Position numbers and translations under genes: made by a program
The notes under the pieces: model-generated
What the model was told of the DNA's origin: nothing
Database searches by the model: none
What the model saw: only the letters and a program-made list of their open reading frames with translations
DNA from: Mobilitalea sp.
Lineage (GTDB): Bacteria > Bacillota_A > Clostridia > Lachnospirales > Lachnospiraceae
Length of the DNA: 64,000 nt
NCBI GenBank assembly: GCA_029974875.1
Contig: JARKQP010000271.1
Coordinates: forward strand, 1 to 64,000
Direction of reading: 5' to 3'
Shown: positions 35,612 to 43,222 of the stretch, in pieces
Position numbering within the stretch: position 1 is the stretch's first letter
Layout of the letters: each line of letters starts with the position of its first letter

Positions 35612-36368
35612 CTTCCTTACCTCCAAGCATTCTCTTCCTTAACCGTTCTATATCTTCCGGCAGCATTCCTATGGAGGACAGATATCCCAGGGCATCCCGG
35701 TACCTGCTTCTTAAATACCCTATGGTCTCCTCCATATCCTCCGGGCGGGATGTATAGACAAAATCCGGTATCTCCACTCCGGCGAGCTCCATCGTTTTAC
35801 GCTGTCCGTCGAACAAGTCTCCAAGATTTTTCTCACTGGTGCTATAATCACGGACGATAATCGGGTCTTCCACATCGCACAGCAACAGAAGCAGCATTGC
35901 AATAATTCCGGTACGGTCTTTTCCTGCGGTACAATGGAACAAAATCCCACCTTTCCCGGCTCTTGCTATTACTTCCATAACCTGCCTGATCTGCCCCTTG
36001 CATTCCTCCAAAAAGTAAATATACATCTGTGCCATATTGGTCAGCTTACCCATGGAAGGCCGATTCGGGTTAACATTGCCCGCCATTGAGATATGATACA
36101 CCTTAACATCCCCGCAGTCTTCCATTTTTCCCGGATCCTTCCCTACTTCATCCTCCGTGCGCAGGTCAATAATGTATCTGATACCATACCCATAAAGCTG
36201 CTCCCTATCCTGCTCAGACAGCAGGTGTAAGCTGTCACCTCTCAGCAGCTTCTTCTCGGCCAGGATTTGTCCCAGTTTATTCCAAGAGCCTCCCAATTCA
36301 CGGACGTTTCTTGCGCCCTCCAGTAGAAAGGGCTGGTTTACCATACCTTTTATGTTTTCCTGTGCCAT
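35592..36368 (-). CDS. Tyrosine-protein-phosphatase-like enzyme (IphP type)
   Basis: 258 aa. The catalytic P-loop HCTAGKDRTG (Cys146, Arg152) and the conserved GARNVRELGG near the N-terminus and IDLRTEDEV identify the atypical tyrosine/inositol phosphatase family. Start MAQENIKG at 36368 follows AAGGGAG. An alternative ATG at 36503 overlaps the permease stop (ATGA) and would add 45 residues translated from an 18-bp repeat array. Location between permease and ATPase genes implies a role with the imported substrate. Confidence 0.85.
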   Translation of the reverse strand: MAQENIKGMVNQPFLLEGARNVRELGGSWNKLGQILAEKKLLRGDSLHLLSEQDREQLYGYGIRYIIDLRTEDEVGKDPGKMEDCGDVKVYHISMAGNVNPNRPSMGKLTNMAQMYIYFLEECKGQIRQVMEVIARAGKGGILFHCTAGKDRTGIIAMLLLLLCDVEDPIIVRDYSTSEKNLGDLFDGQRKTMELAGVEIPDFVYTSRPEDMEETIGYLRSRYRDALGYLSSIGMLPEDIERLRKRMLGGKEDERNQD

Positions 36369-36404
36369 AGTGCGTTCTCCCTTCTGATTTATTATCTGCC
36401 TTCC

Positions 36405-36512
36405 TGTCATCATTTGGCTCCCTGTTATCATTTGATTTCTTGTCACCATTTGATTTCCTGCCATCACTTGATTTCCTGTCATCATTTGACTCTCTGTTAT
36501 CATTTGATTCCC
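36405..36512 (-). repeat. 18-bp tandem repeat starting in the permease 3' end
   Basis: Six 18-bp units, read on the minus strand from 36512 to 36405, of the form GGAAATCAAATGATGACA; a degenerate seventh follows to 36387. The first unit holds the last three codons and stop of the permease (Gly-Ile-Lys-TGA). Because 18 is a multiple of three, the phosphatase frame stays open through the array as hexapeptides such as GNQMIT and ESQMMT. Each unit contains an ATG. Confidence 0.9.
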
Positions 36513-37312
36513 CATCTCATAAAGGCATCCACAATATGTCTTTGCAAAAATAAGTATATCACAAAAATCGGAATGCAGGATATAGTTGTTGCGGCCATCA
36601 GCGTTCCCCACAGGTTGGTGTCGGAGCTGATAAAGGCCCTCAGGCCGATTTGGATCGGAGCCTGGGCAAGTTCCTTTGTCACAAGCCTTGGCCACATGTA
36701 ATCATTCCAGGAATTGATAAATAACAGGATCGTCAGGGACATAATGGAAGCTTTCATTGGAGGGAATACAATATCCTTCAGGATCTGAAGCTCCTTACTA
36801 CCATCCATCCTCGCCGCTTCTATCAGGGCCTTGGGAAAGGAATTAAAGGCCTGGTACAGGGAGATTACACCAAAGGCAGAAGCTATATTAGGCAGGATAA
36901 TCGCAACCAGGCTCCCGTTCAGGTGCATCTGGTTGATCAGCACGTAATTCGGTACCATGATTGCCTGGAAGGGGATCAGCCAGGTTAAGGTAATGAACAG
37001 ATAAATCAGCGTCTTTCCTTTAAATTCCCAGCGGACCAGGGCATAAGCGGCAAACAGGGTTGTCAGCATCTGGCATACGGTAGCGGTGCCGCTTATGATA
37101 ACCGAATTGCATATCATCCTCAGAATGGGCATCTCGCTGAAGGCATACCGGTAATTTTCCGGTGTCGGGGTTGCCGGGAACAGCAGGGAATTAAATATCT
37201 CCCCCGCCCCTTTTAGGGAAGACACCGTCATCCAGTACAGCGGGAAAACCGCAATAAAGGACAGCACCAGCAGCAATAAATGTTTTAATACAGTAGCAGG
37301 GTGTTTTGACAT
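36500..37312 (-). CDS. CUT1 ABC importer permease (MalG/UgpE type)
   Basis: 270 aa with six predicted membrane segments, beginning near LKHLLLLVLSFIAVFPLYWM. The EAA loop EAARMDGSKELQILKDIVFP and the C-terminal half LLFINSWNDYMWPRLVTKEL are typical of the MalG group. Its 3' end forms the first unit of a tandem repeat. Pairs with the preceding permease. Confidence 0.92.
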   Translation of the reverse strand: MSKHPATVLKHLLLLVLSFIAVFPLYWMTVSSLKGAGEIFNSLLFPATPTPENYRYAFSEMPILRMICNSVIISGTATVCQMLTTLFAAYALVRWEFKGKTLIYLFITLTWLIPFQAIMVPNYVLINQMHLNGSLVAIILPNIASAFGVISLYQAFNSFPKALIEAARMDGSKELQILKDIVFPPMKASIMSLTILLFINSWNDYMWPRLVTKELAQAPIQIGLRAFISSDTNLWGTLMAATTISCIPIFVIYLFLQRHIVDAFMRWGIK

Positions 37313-37335
37313 AATCTATCTCCTCCGGCATTACG

Positions 37336-38232
37336 CTAATTGTCATAGAACGCGATCTTCTTTGTTAAAAGCTGAAGTGCAATTGCGATCACCCCAAACA
37401 CCACCAGGAAGAGAATTGTTGCAGCAGCACTTAGTCCTACGTTCATATCCGAAAATGCATATTTATACATAAGATAATAAATATTGGTTGTTGAGTTAAG
37501 GGGTCCTCCCTGTGTCAGTACATCAATATAGGCAAAGGTGGACTGGCTGGAGAACAGGATGCTCATCATCAGCATAAGCATTACGGTCGGGGACAGCATG
37601 ACGAGCGTGATATCAAAAAACCTTCTGACCGCCCCCACTCCATCCATTCTGGAAGCTTCATAGTATTGCGTATCAATTCCTGTAAGCGCCGCCGAAAACA
37701 TCAAGGTGCTGAAGCCTATCATTTTCCATCCCGCAATAAAGGCGATTACATACTTAGCGGTTGCCTGATCCGACAAAAAGGGAACAACCTGTTCGATCAG
37801 CCCGGTTTTCTGCAGCACGCTGTTCACTATCCCGTTGGTCGGGTGGAAGAGCCACTGGAATATGATCCCTATGGCTACCGGCGCCATGATCATCGGCAGG
37901 AAAAAGAATGCCCGGTAGCCGTTCTTTACCTTATCCGCCAAGGACTGTGTAGCCACGGACAAAAACAACGGAATTACCACGGAAAACGGAAGCATTCCCA
38001 GAATATAAAACACCGTATTTGCCACGGCAATTCCAAATTCCTTTTTCGTCAGCAGCTTTATAAAATTCTCAAACCCTACGTAACTCGCCTGTGTCCCCGG
38101 AACCATATTCCATTTATACATGCTGTATTGCAGCGTCTGCAGCATTGGGCGGTAAACCCAGAAACCAATCAGGACAATAACCGGCAGGAGGAACAGATAG
38201 GGCTTTACTTTCTCTGGAATTTTTATTTTCAT
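37336..38232 (-). CDS. CUT1 ABC importer permease (MalF/UgpA type)
   Basis: 298 aa. PYLFLLPVIVLIGFWVYRPM at the start, LFHPTNGIVNSVLQKTGLI in the middle, EAA loop EASRMDGVGAVRRFFDITLV and LTQGGPLNSTTNIYYLMYKY near the end. It lies directly after the binding-protein gene with a 7-bp gap. Confidence 0.92.
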   Translation of the reverse strand: MKIKIPEKVKPYLFLLPVIVLIGFWVYRPMLQTLQYSMYKWNMVPGTQASYVGFENFIKLLTKKEFGIAVANTVFYILGMLPFSVVIPLFLSVATQSLADKVKNGYRAFFFLPMIMAPVAIGIIFQWLFHPTNGIVNSVLQKTGLIEQVVPFLSDQATAKYVIAFIAGWKMIGFSTLMFSAALTGIDTQYYEASRMDGVGAVRRFFDITLVMLSPTVMLMLMMSILFSSQSTFAYIDVLTQGGPLNSTTNIYYLMYKYAFSDMNVGLSAAATILFLVVFGVIAIALQLLTKKIAFYDN

Positions 38233-38239
38233 GGTCTAT

Positions 38240-39667
38240 TTACTCCAATATGGCATTAATTTCTTCCTGTGCCTCTGTAAGGACTGTCTTGATATCAGCA
38301 TCTGTGGAAATTGCTTCCGTAACCGCATTCGTAAAGATTCCCATAGTCTCAGTTGCAGAATCCCCCGGCCAGATCGCGGCAGCGCGGATACGGCTCAGCT
38401 GGTCAATGTTAATTCTCAGCAAAGGGTTCTGGTCAACATAGTCCTTCAGATACTGGGGATCATCTGCCAGGTAGGTCCGAAGGGGCAGATATCCGATTCT
38501 TGAGGTAATGATGGTATAACCTTCATCCCCTGTCACAAATTTGATGAACTCCCAGATTGCCTGTGCCTTTTGGTCGTTATCCGGTCTGACCACCAGGCAG
38601 CTTCCCGAATTCACGGGTACGGCTTCCCTGCCATTCATTCCCGGCATGGCGGCTCCATACAGCTTCCAGCCCCCGGCCTCCGCAGCCGCCTTTATGGAGC
38701 TTAGGACGGATGAGCTTTGAAGATGCATTCCGATGCTTCCTGCCGCAAAGCCCTGCATATTATCGCTGGTGGTGCCCAGGGCTGCAACTCCCTCTTCATA
38801 AAATTTCTTCCACAGCTTAAATGCCTCTACGGTCTCATCGGATGCAAAAACCGCCTTTGTCCTGTCATCATTTAAAATCTGCCCGCCATTGGTATAGATG
38901 ATGCCGTCCGTAATCCATGAGTTATCCGGCGTTAAACCAAATCCATCCTTACCGGTCTTTTCTTTAATGGTCTTTGCATAGGTCAGCATTTCCTCCCAGG
39001 TCTTCGGCGGATTATTGGGGTCTAAACCGGCATCCTCGAATATCTTTCCGTTGATATACAGGATGGGTGTAGAAAAGGTAAAGGCAAGGCCATACATTTT
39101 CCCGTTGATTTTACCCAGGGACAGCGCGTTTTCTGTAATTCCGTCCAAGTGGCTTTCCAGCTCTTCCTTCGGAAATACGTCTTCATAAGCCTTGATTCCC
39201 ATGTTTTGTGCGGAAGCGTCCAAGGTACCAAAGGGGTGCTGCACGATGTCTACCTGGTTTCCTGCCTGTACATCGGTCTTCCACTTCGTATAATCATCTG
39301 CCACGCCCTCAACAACAATCCCCTTTTCCTTGCCAATAGTATTATTGAAGGTATCGATCAGATAGCTCATTCCATCCTTCATCTGTGCCATACCAAGGCT
39401 GTAGGAATAAAAGGTTACCTTCACCGGACTTGCCGGATCCAGCAGATCGGAAAATGAATCCTTGCCGTCCCCTGCTTCTGTCCCTGCTTCTGTCCCTGTT
39501 TTTGTCCCTGTCTCCGGCGCCGCCGTAGCCGCGCTTTCTGTCCCCTGCTTCTGTCCGTTTTCCCCTGAGGTCTGCTCTGTCCCAGTCGTGCCACAGCCTG
39601 TCAACAGGACTATCATACTGGCTGCTAAAATAATACTGATCACTTTCTTTGTCTTAGCAAATTTCAT
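38240..39667 (-). CDS. CUT1 (family 1) solute-binding lipoprotein
   Basis: 475 aa. Signal peptide KVISIILAASMIVLLTGC with lipobox LLTGC. The linker contains Gly-Thr-Glu-Ala repeats encoded by a 12-bp DNA repeat (39471-39506). The body includes YGLAFTFSTPILYINGKIFE, DAGLDPNNPPKTWEEMLTYA and FAAGSIGMHLQSSSVLSSIK, as in UgpB-type proteins. The substrate is not evident; the neighbouring phosphoesterase and phosphatase genes suggest a phosphorylated compound such as a glycerophosphodiester (inference). Confidence 0.9.
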   Translation of the reverse strand: MKFAKTKKVISIILAASMIVLLTGCGTTGTEQTSGENGQKQGTESAATAAPETGTKTGTEAGTEAGDGKDSFSDLLDPASPVKVTFYSYSLGMAQMKDGMSYLIDTFNNTIGKEKGIVVEGVADDYTKWKTDVQAGNQVDIVQHPFGTLDASAQNMGIKAYEDVFPKEELESHLDGITENALSLGKINGKMYGLAFTFSTPILYINGKIFEDAGLDPNNPPKTWEEMLTYAKTIKEKTGKDGFGLTPDNSWITDGIIYTNGGQILNDDRTKAVFASDETVEAFKLWKKFYEEGVAALGTTSDNMQGFAAGSIGMHLQSSSVLSSIKAAAEAGGWKLYGAAMPGMNGREAVPVNSGSCLVVRPDNDQKAQAIWEFIKFVTGDEGYTIITSRIGYLPLRTYLADDPQYLKDYVDQNPLLRINIDQLSRIRAAAIWPGDSATETMGIFTNAVTEAISTDADIKTVLTEAQEEINAILE

Positions 39668-39678
39668 TCCTCTACCTC

Positions 39679-40485
39679 CTACTGCATTGACTGCATGAGC
39701 TGTTCTGCTGTCATTGTAAATATCTCTTTTCTGTTTTTGTTAACCGGATATACAGAAAGTATGGGGTTCTTTCCCTGGAACTCGCAGATACTGTATCCTA
39801 CCTGCTCTACGAAGGAAATCTGCCCTCCGTTAAGCTCCAAGCCAAAGGCCAGGGAATCTCCGGCGATCTGGGGAATATCCCCGTAATTCATAATGCAATT
39901 CTGATGGACATGCCCGCAAAAGATTCCTATGATATCCCCCTGATGCAGCAGCTCCTTCAATGCCTCCCCCTGCTCCATTCCAAGCCCCTTCTCCGGCCAA
40001 ATAAGCGGATGGTGCAGCAGCAATATGCTTCCGTTCTGGGATGGCTCCTTTAAGACATTTTCCAGCCATTCCAGCTGTTCCCCTGAAAATTCCCCCTGCT
40101 CCTTCTCATCTACTGATGAATCCATCAGGATAATCCGGTATCCCTTAATAAAATGCACATAATCTCCGACAACACCGCCGTTGCGTTCAAATAATACCTG
40201 ACTCTCCCTGCGGTTATCGTGGTTACCAAGAACCGAATATACGGGCAGATCCGTTATTTCCTTGAAAATATCATGTACAAACCTGTAATCCTCCTCCTTG
40301 CCTTCGTGAACAATGTCTCCCGTGACAAAAATACAATCTGTCTCCGGCCTGATCGCTTTCTCAAGGCAATACCGCAGATTATCAGCCGGCTGTATACCGC
40401 CTCCAAATAAGGTTGATGATAATGAATCCGAATATGTTTTACATACGTGAAGATCCGAAATATGTAAAATGTTCAACTGTTCCAT
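39679..40485 (-). CDS. Metallophosphoesterase (CpdA/GpdQ-like)
   Basis: 268 aa calcineurin-like phosphoesterase with the full metal set: LHISDLHV, IFVTGDIVH, VLGNHDN, LLLHHPLIW and FCGHVHQN. This pattern fits class III cyclic-nucleotide phosphodiesterases and glycerophosphodiesterases (GpdQ). No signal peptide, so cytoplasmic. First gene of the CUT1 importer operon, 11 bp before the binding-protein gene. AAAGGAG precedes the ATG. Confidence 0.88.
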   Translation of the reverse strand: MEQLNILHISDLHVCKTYSDSLSSTLFGGGIQPADNLRYCLEKAIRPETDCIFVTGDIVHEGKEEDYRFVHDIFKEITDLPVYSVLGNHDNRRESQVLFERNGGVVGDYVHFIKGYRIILMDSSVDEKEQGEFSGEQLEWLENVLKEPSQNGSILLLHHPLIWPEKGLGMEQGEALKELLHQGDIIGIFCGHVHQNCIMNYGDIPQIAGDSLAFGLELNGGQISFVEQVGYSICEFQGKNPILSVYPVNKNRKEIFTMTAEQLMQSMQ

Positions 40486-40859
40486 AGTTCTCCTTTCTTA
40501 TCGGACTAACCCGATATTTACATAACATACATTGCTTTTTGCATTTTTATAATATCATAGGCTCCATAAAGTAAAAGCAGGAATGTGTAAATTTTGCGTC
40601 AAATTTATACAAAGTGTTTAATTTTCATTTTATGCGGTTACTCAGGGATCATTATAGAAGGCCTCACTCAAGCTCTATCCTGTTCACCATAGCTGTTTAC
40701 CATAGATTATTACGGAAAAGCTCCTACCAACTTTATCATAAACTCTATGGATATTTGCGGAAAATTCTTGCACTTTACTCTTTCTATGCTATACTAACAA
40801 AGGAGAAACTGCCAACAATAGAAGCGTAGGCTACAATAACAAGGGAGTAGTGATAACGA
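40486..40859. promoter_or_regulatory. Divergent promoter region, CUT1 operon / TetR
   Basis: 374 bp without a credible gene. Toward the minus strand an AT-rich GATATTATAAAA near 40545 may be the -10 of the importer operon with TTTACT as -35, but the match is weak. The plus-strand TetR promoter is listed separately. The TetR protein probably binds here, though no clear palindromic operator was found. Confidence 0.4.
40768..40795 (+). promoter_or_regulatory. Promoter of the TetR gene
   Basis: -35 TTGCAC (40768-40773), 16-bp spacer, -10 TATACT (40790-40795), about 65 bp before the TetR start codon. A reasonable sigma-A match. Confidence 0.6.
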
Positions 40860-41507
40860 ATGGATAACTTACTGTCAACCTATTCAAAGCATGCAGACAG
40901 GCAAAGAACTCTGATACTAAAAACCGCAGAAAAGCTATTTATCGCTAAAGGAATTGATAAAGTAAGCATAACAGCAATTGCAAAGGAATGCTGTCTTATG
41001 CGGGCCACCATATATCACTATTTCGAAAGCAAGGAAAGTATCCTGTTTCAGATATATGCGGAATATATGGGGCTTTTTAATGAAAAGATGAATGCAAGCC
41101 TTTCCTCTGAGGCAATCACTACCTACAAAAAAATAGAAGTGTATTTGGATACACTTCTTGATATGTATGTTAACAATTCTGACTATTATATCTTTCATGA
41201 TTATTTTGTGAATCAAATACGCAATTCCTACACGGAGGATGAATATGTCCTCACGATAAAAAAAGAAACCGGATATAAATCCGGCTCTTTCATGTCCTGG
41301 TTTATGGACAATTTTCATGATGGCTCCATAGATCCCTCCCTGGATCCAATGACGGTCTCTGCCCACCTATGTTATGGTGCTGTAGGCATCCTGAACTACT
41401 ATAAAAAAGTAACCCTTCATTTAGAAGCCCAGTACCAATTGGATACTGTAACATTAATTCAGGACACCTTTAAATCTTGGCTGGTATCCATGAAGCGGAA
41501 GGACTAA
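40860..41507 (+). CDS. TetR/AcrR-family regulator
   Basis: 215 aa. HTH domain: RTLILKTAEKLFIAKGIDKV, SITAIAKECCLMRATIYHYF, ESKESILFQIYAEYMGLF; the remaining 150 residues are the helical ligand-binding domain. GGGAG lies upstream of the ATG. Divergent from the CUT1/phosphoesterase operon, which is its likely target. Confidence 0.9.
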   Translation: MDNLLSTYSKHADRQRTLILKTAEKLFIAKGIDKVSITAIAKECCLMRATIYHYFESKESILFQIYAEYMGLFNEKMNASLSSEAITTYKKIEVYLDTLLDMYVNNSDYYIFHDYFVNQIRNSYTEDEYVLTIKKETGYKSGSFMSWFMDNFHDGSIDPSLDPMTVSAHLCYGAVGILNYYKKVTLHLEAQYQLDTVTLIQDTFKSWLVSMKRKD

Positions 41508-41748
41508 TTCCAATTTCCAGCCCTTTTATCCGCCTGGAGCAGCCGGGCAGATTCTAGCCCATCTTAAACACTTCACCACTTATCGGGCGGAGCTATTAAA
41601 ATAAAACGGTTACTGATCCTTGGTAAGAATATCTTATGCATATCCGGCCTATAATATAAATGATATTTCTCACTATATTTTTATACTTCTTTCATCCAAC
41701 TGAAAATATTATCTTAATTTTATTCTTTTTTTACTTAGATGAAATTAT
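41508..41748. other. Spacer between the TetR and ATPase genes
   Basis: Holds the stray copy of the phosphoglucomutase tail (41521-41585) and otherwise AT-rich DNA leading to the ATPase promoter. No terminator for the TetR gene with a clear stem and T run was found. Confidence 0.4.
41521..41585 (-). repeat. Copy A of the phosphoglucomutase 3' end
   Basis: This segment matches 43158-43222 base for base apart from a few substitutions; a 36-bp core (41540-41575 versus 43177-43212) is identical. Read on the minus strand it still encodes EVFKMG-stop, the C-terminus of the phosphoglucomutase gene located beyond the ATPase gene. Bases beyond about 41585 no longer match. It is either a remnant of a second phosphoglucomutase copy or one of two direct repeats bordering an inserted segment. 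Confidence 0.85.
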
Positions 41749-41777
41749 TTGATATCTCTGAGAAATAGTGCTATAAT
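41749..41777 (+). promoter_or_regulatory. Promoter of the DUF4143-type ATPase gene
   Basis: -35 TTGATA (41749-41754), 17-bp spacer, -10 TATAAT (41772-41777), 22 bp before the ATG. Good consensus match, showing that the gene is transcribed on its own. Confidence 0.8.
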
Positions 41778-41799
41778 TCGTTTGAAAGCAGGTGATAGT

Positions 41800-43029
41800 A
41801 TGAGTAAACACAAACTGATACAACGGCAAATATATCTGGATTGGCTGAAATCCTGGCGGGAGAAGCAGGTTATCAAGGTCGTATCGGGCGTTCGCCGTTG
41901 TGGGAAATCCACCTTATTCCAATTATTTATAGGCTACCTCCGCACAAGTGGTGTGAAACAAGAGCAAATTGTGTCCGTTAACCTTGAGGAATTAGAGTAC
42001 GAGAGCCTTTTGGATTATCGTGCTTTGTACGACTATATCAAGGCACGGCTTTATCCCAATGGATTTACCTATATATTCATAGATGAAGTCCAAAACTGTA
42101 AAGGCTTTGAGAAAGCAGTCGACAGTCTGTTCGTAAAAGACAATACGGATGTTTATATCACAGGTTCAAATGCTTATATGCTGTCCGGCGAGTTGGCAAC
42201 CCTGCTATCAGGGCGTTATGTCCAAATAGAAATGCTGCCACTGTCCTTTGCCGAATATATTTCTTTCATGGGAACCGATACTAATAATACGACTGCTTTA
42301 TTTATGAATTATATCAAAAATGGAGCATTTCCCGCTGTTGCGGCTCTTGAAAATGCAGAAAACCTTATTACTTCCTATTTGGATGGGATCTATAATTCCA
42401 TTTTATTAAAGGATGTAGCCTCCCGTATGGGCATTTCAGATATACCTGTTTTGGAAAGCATAGCAAAGTTCCTGTTCAGTAATGTAGGAAGCCCTGTTTC
42501 CGTAAAAAAAATAGCTGACACAATCAACTCAGCAGGCAGAACGATTTCAATAAATACTGTCGATAAATACCTCCGCGCCCTTTGCGACAGTTATCTGTTT
42601 TATCAGGTAAGCCGTTATGACATCAAAGGAAGGCAGCATCTGAAAACGCAAGGGAAGTATTACGTCGTGGACAATGGTTTAAGGAAGCGCAGGCTCTCAT
42701 CCTCCTCTTCAGACATTGGCCATGTGCTTGAAAACACTGTCTATCTCGAGCTACTCCGGCGTGGTTACAGGGTGAGTATAGGAAAGCTTGCAGAGAAGGA
42801 AGTGGATTTTGTGGCTGAAAATGCAGATGGCATCACTTATTATCAGGTTTCTGCAAGTGTTTTAGATGAGAATACCCGGAAGCGTGAGCTTGAGCCCTTG
42901 CAGAAGATTCCTGATCACCATCCCAAGATTCTTCTCACATTGGATGAGATACCGCGCTTCGCAAACTTTGACGGTATACGCCAAATTCATGTTGTCGATT
43001 GGCTGCTTTTACCGGTTGCAAATTCATAA
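41800..43029 (+). CDS. AAA ATPase with DUF4143 domain
   Basis: 409 aa. Walker A GVRRCGKST at 30-38, Walker B YIFIDEVQN at 91-99, sensor-like VYITGSNAYML, and LLSGRYVQIEMLPLSFAEY, then the DUF4143 region with a winged-helix-like segment and the nuclease-like strand KEVDFVAENADGITYYQVSA. Biochemical function of the family is unknown; such genes occur in variable, transferable locations. Start MSKHKLIQRQIYLDW is supported by AGGTG and by the promoter position; the open frame upstream overlaps the promoter. Flanked by direct repeats of the pgcA tail. Confidence 0.9.
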   Translation: MSKHKLIQRQIYLDWLKSWREKQVIKVVSGVRRCGKSTLFQLFIGYLRTSGVKQEQIVSVNLEELEYESLLDYRALYDYIKARLYPNGFTYIFIDEVQNCKGFEKAVDSLFVKDNTDVYITGSNAYMLSGELATLLSGRYVQIEMLPLSFAEYISFMGTDTNNTTALFMNYIKNGAFPAVAALENAENLITSYLDGIYNSILLKDVASRMGISDIPVLESIAKFLFSNVGSPVSVKKIADTINSAGRTISINTVDKYLRALCDSYLFYQVSRYDIKGRQHLKTQGKYYVVDNGLRKRRLSSSSSDIGHVLENTVYLELLRRGYRVSIGKLAEKEVDFVAENADGITYYQVSASVLDENTRKRELEPLQKIPDHHPKILLTLDEIPRFANFDGIRQIHVVDWLLLPVANS

Positions 43030-43060
43030 GCCACTGTTAAAACCTTAAACTTACACATAT

Positions 43061-43166
43061 TAAAAGAGGGTGCTGCAGAAGGAAAAACCCATACCATATA
43101 CCCAGAGTTATCTGCCGATCTCTGCAATATATGGTATGTCCTTTCCATTTTGCAACACCCTTTTAT
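43061..43166. repeat. 106-bp imperfect palindrome, MITE-like or bidirectional terminator
   Basis: Arms of about 45 bp match with a few mismatches: AGGGTG-C/T-TGCA near the ends, GGAAA, then CATACCATATA and CAGAG toward a short loop (TTATCTGCCGAT). It lies between the convergent ATPase (stop 43029) and phosphoglucomutase (stop 43191) genes, with A/T runs at both ends. It can terminate both transcripts; its length and terminal inverted repeats also resemble a small non-autonomous element. Confidence 0.7.
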
Positions 43167-43222
43167 TCACCTGAAACAGCCGGGCAGATTCTAGCCCATC
43201 TTAAACACTTCATCACTCATCA
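43158..43222 (-). repeat. Copy B of the phosphoglucomutase 3' end (in gene)
   Basis: The resident copy, covering the last ten codons and stop of the phosphoglucomutase gene and 33 bp downstream. Direct repeat of 41521-41585; together they bracket the ATPase gene and the palindrome. Confidence 0.85.

Noticed and set aside
36405..36512. CRISPR-like short repeats
   Set aside because: The 18-bp units have no spacers and start inside a permease gene; this is a coding-region tandem repeat.
40614..40829. Small plus-strand ORF in the divergent promoter region
   Set aside because: No ribosome binding site, spans the TetR promoter, and the peptide has no recognisable feature.
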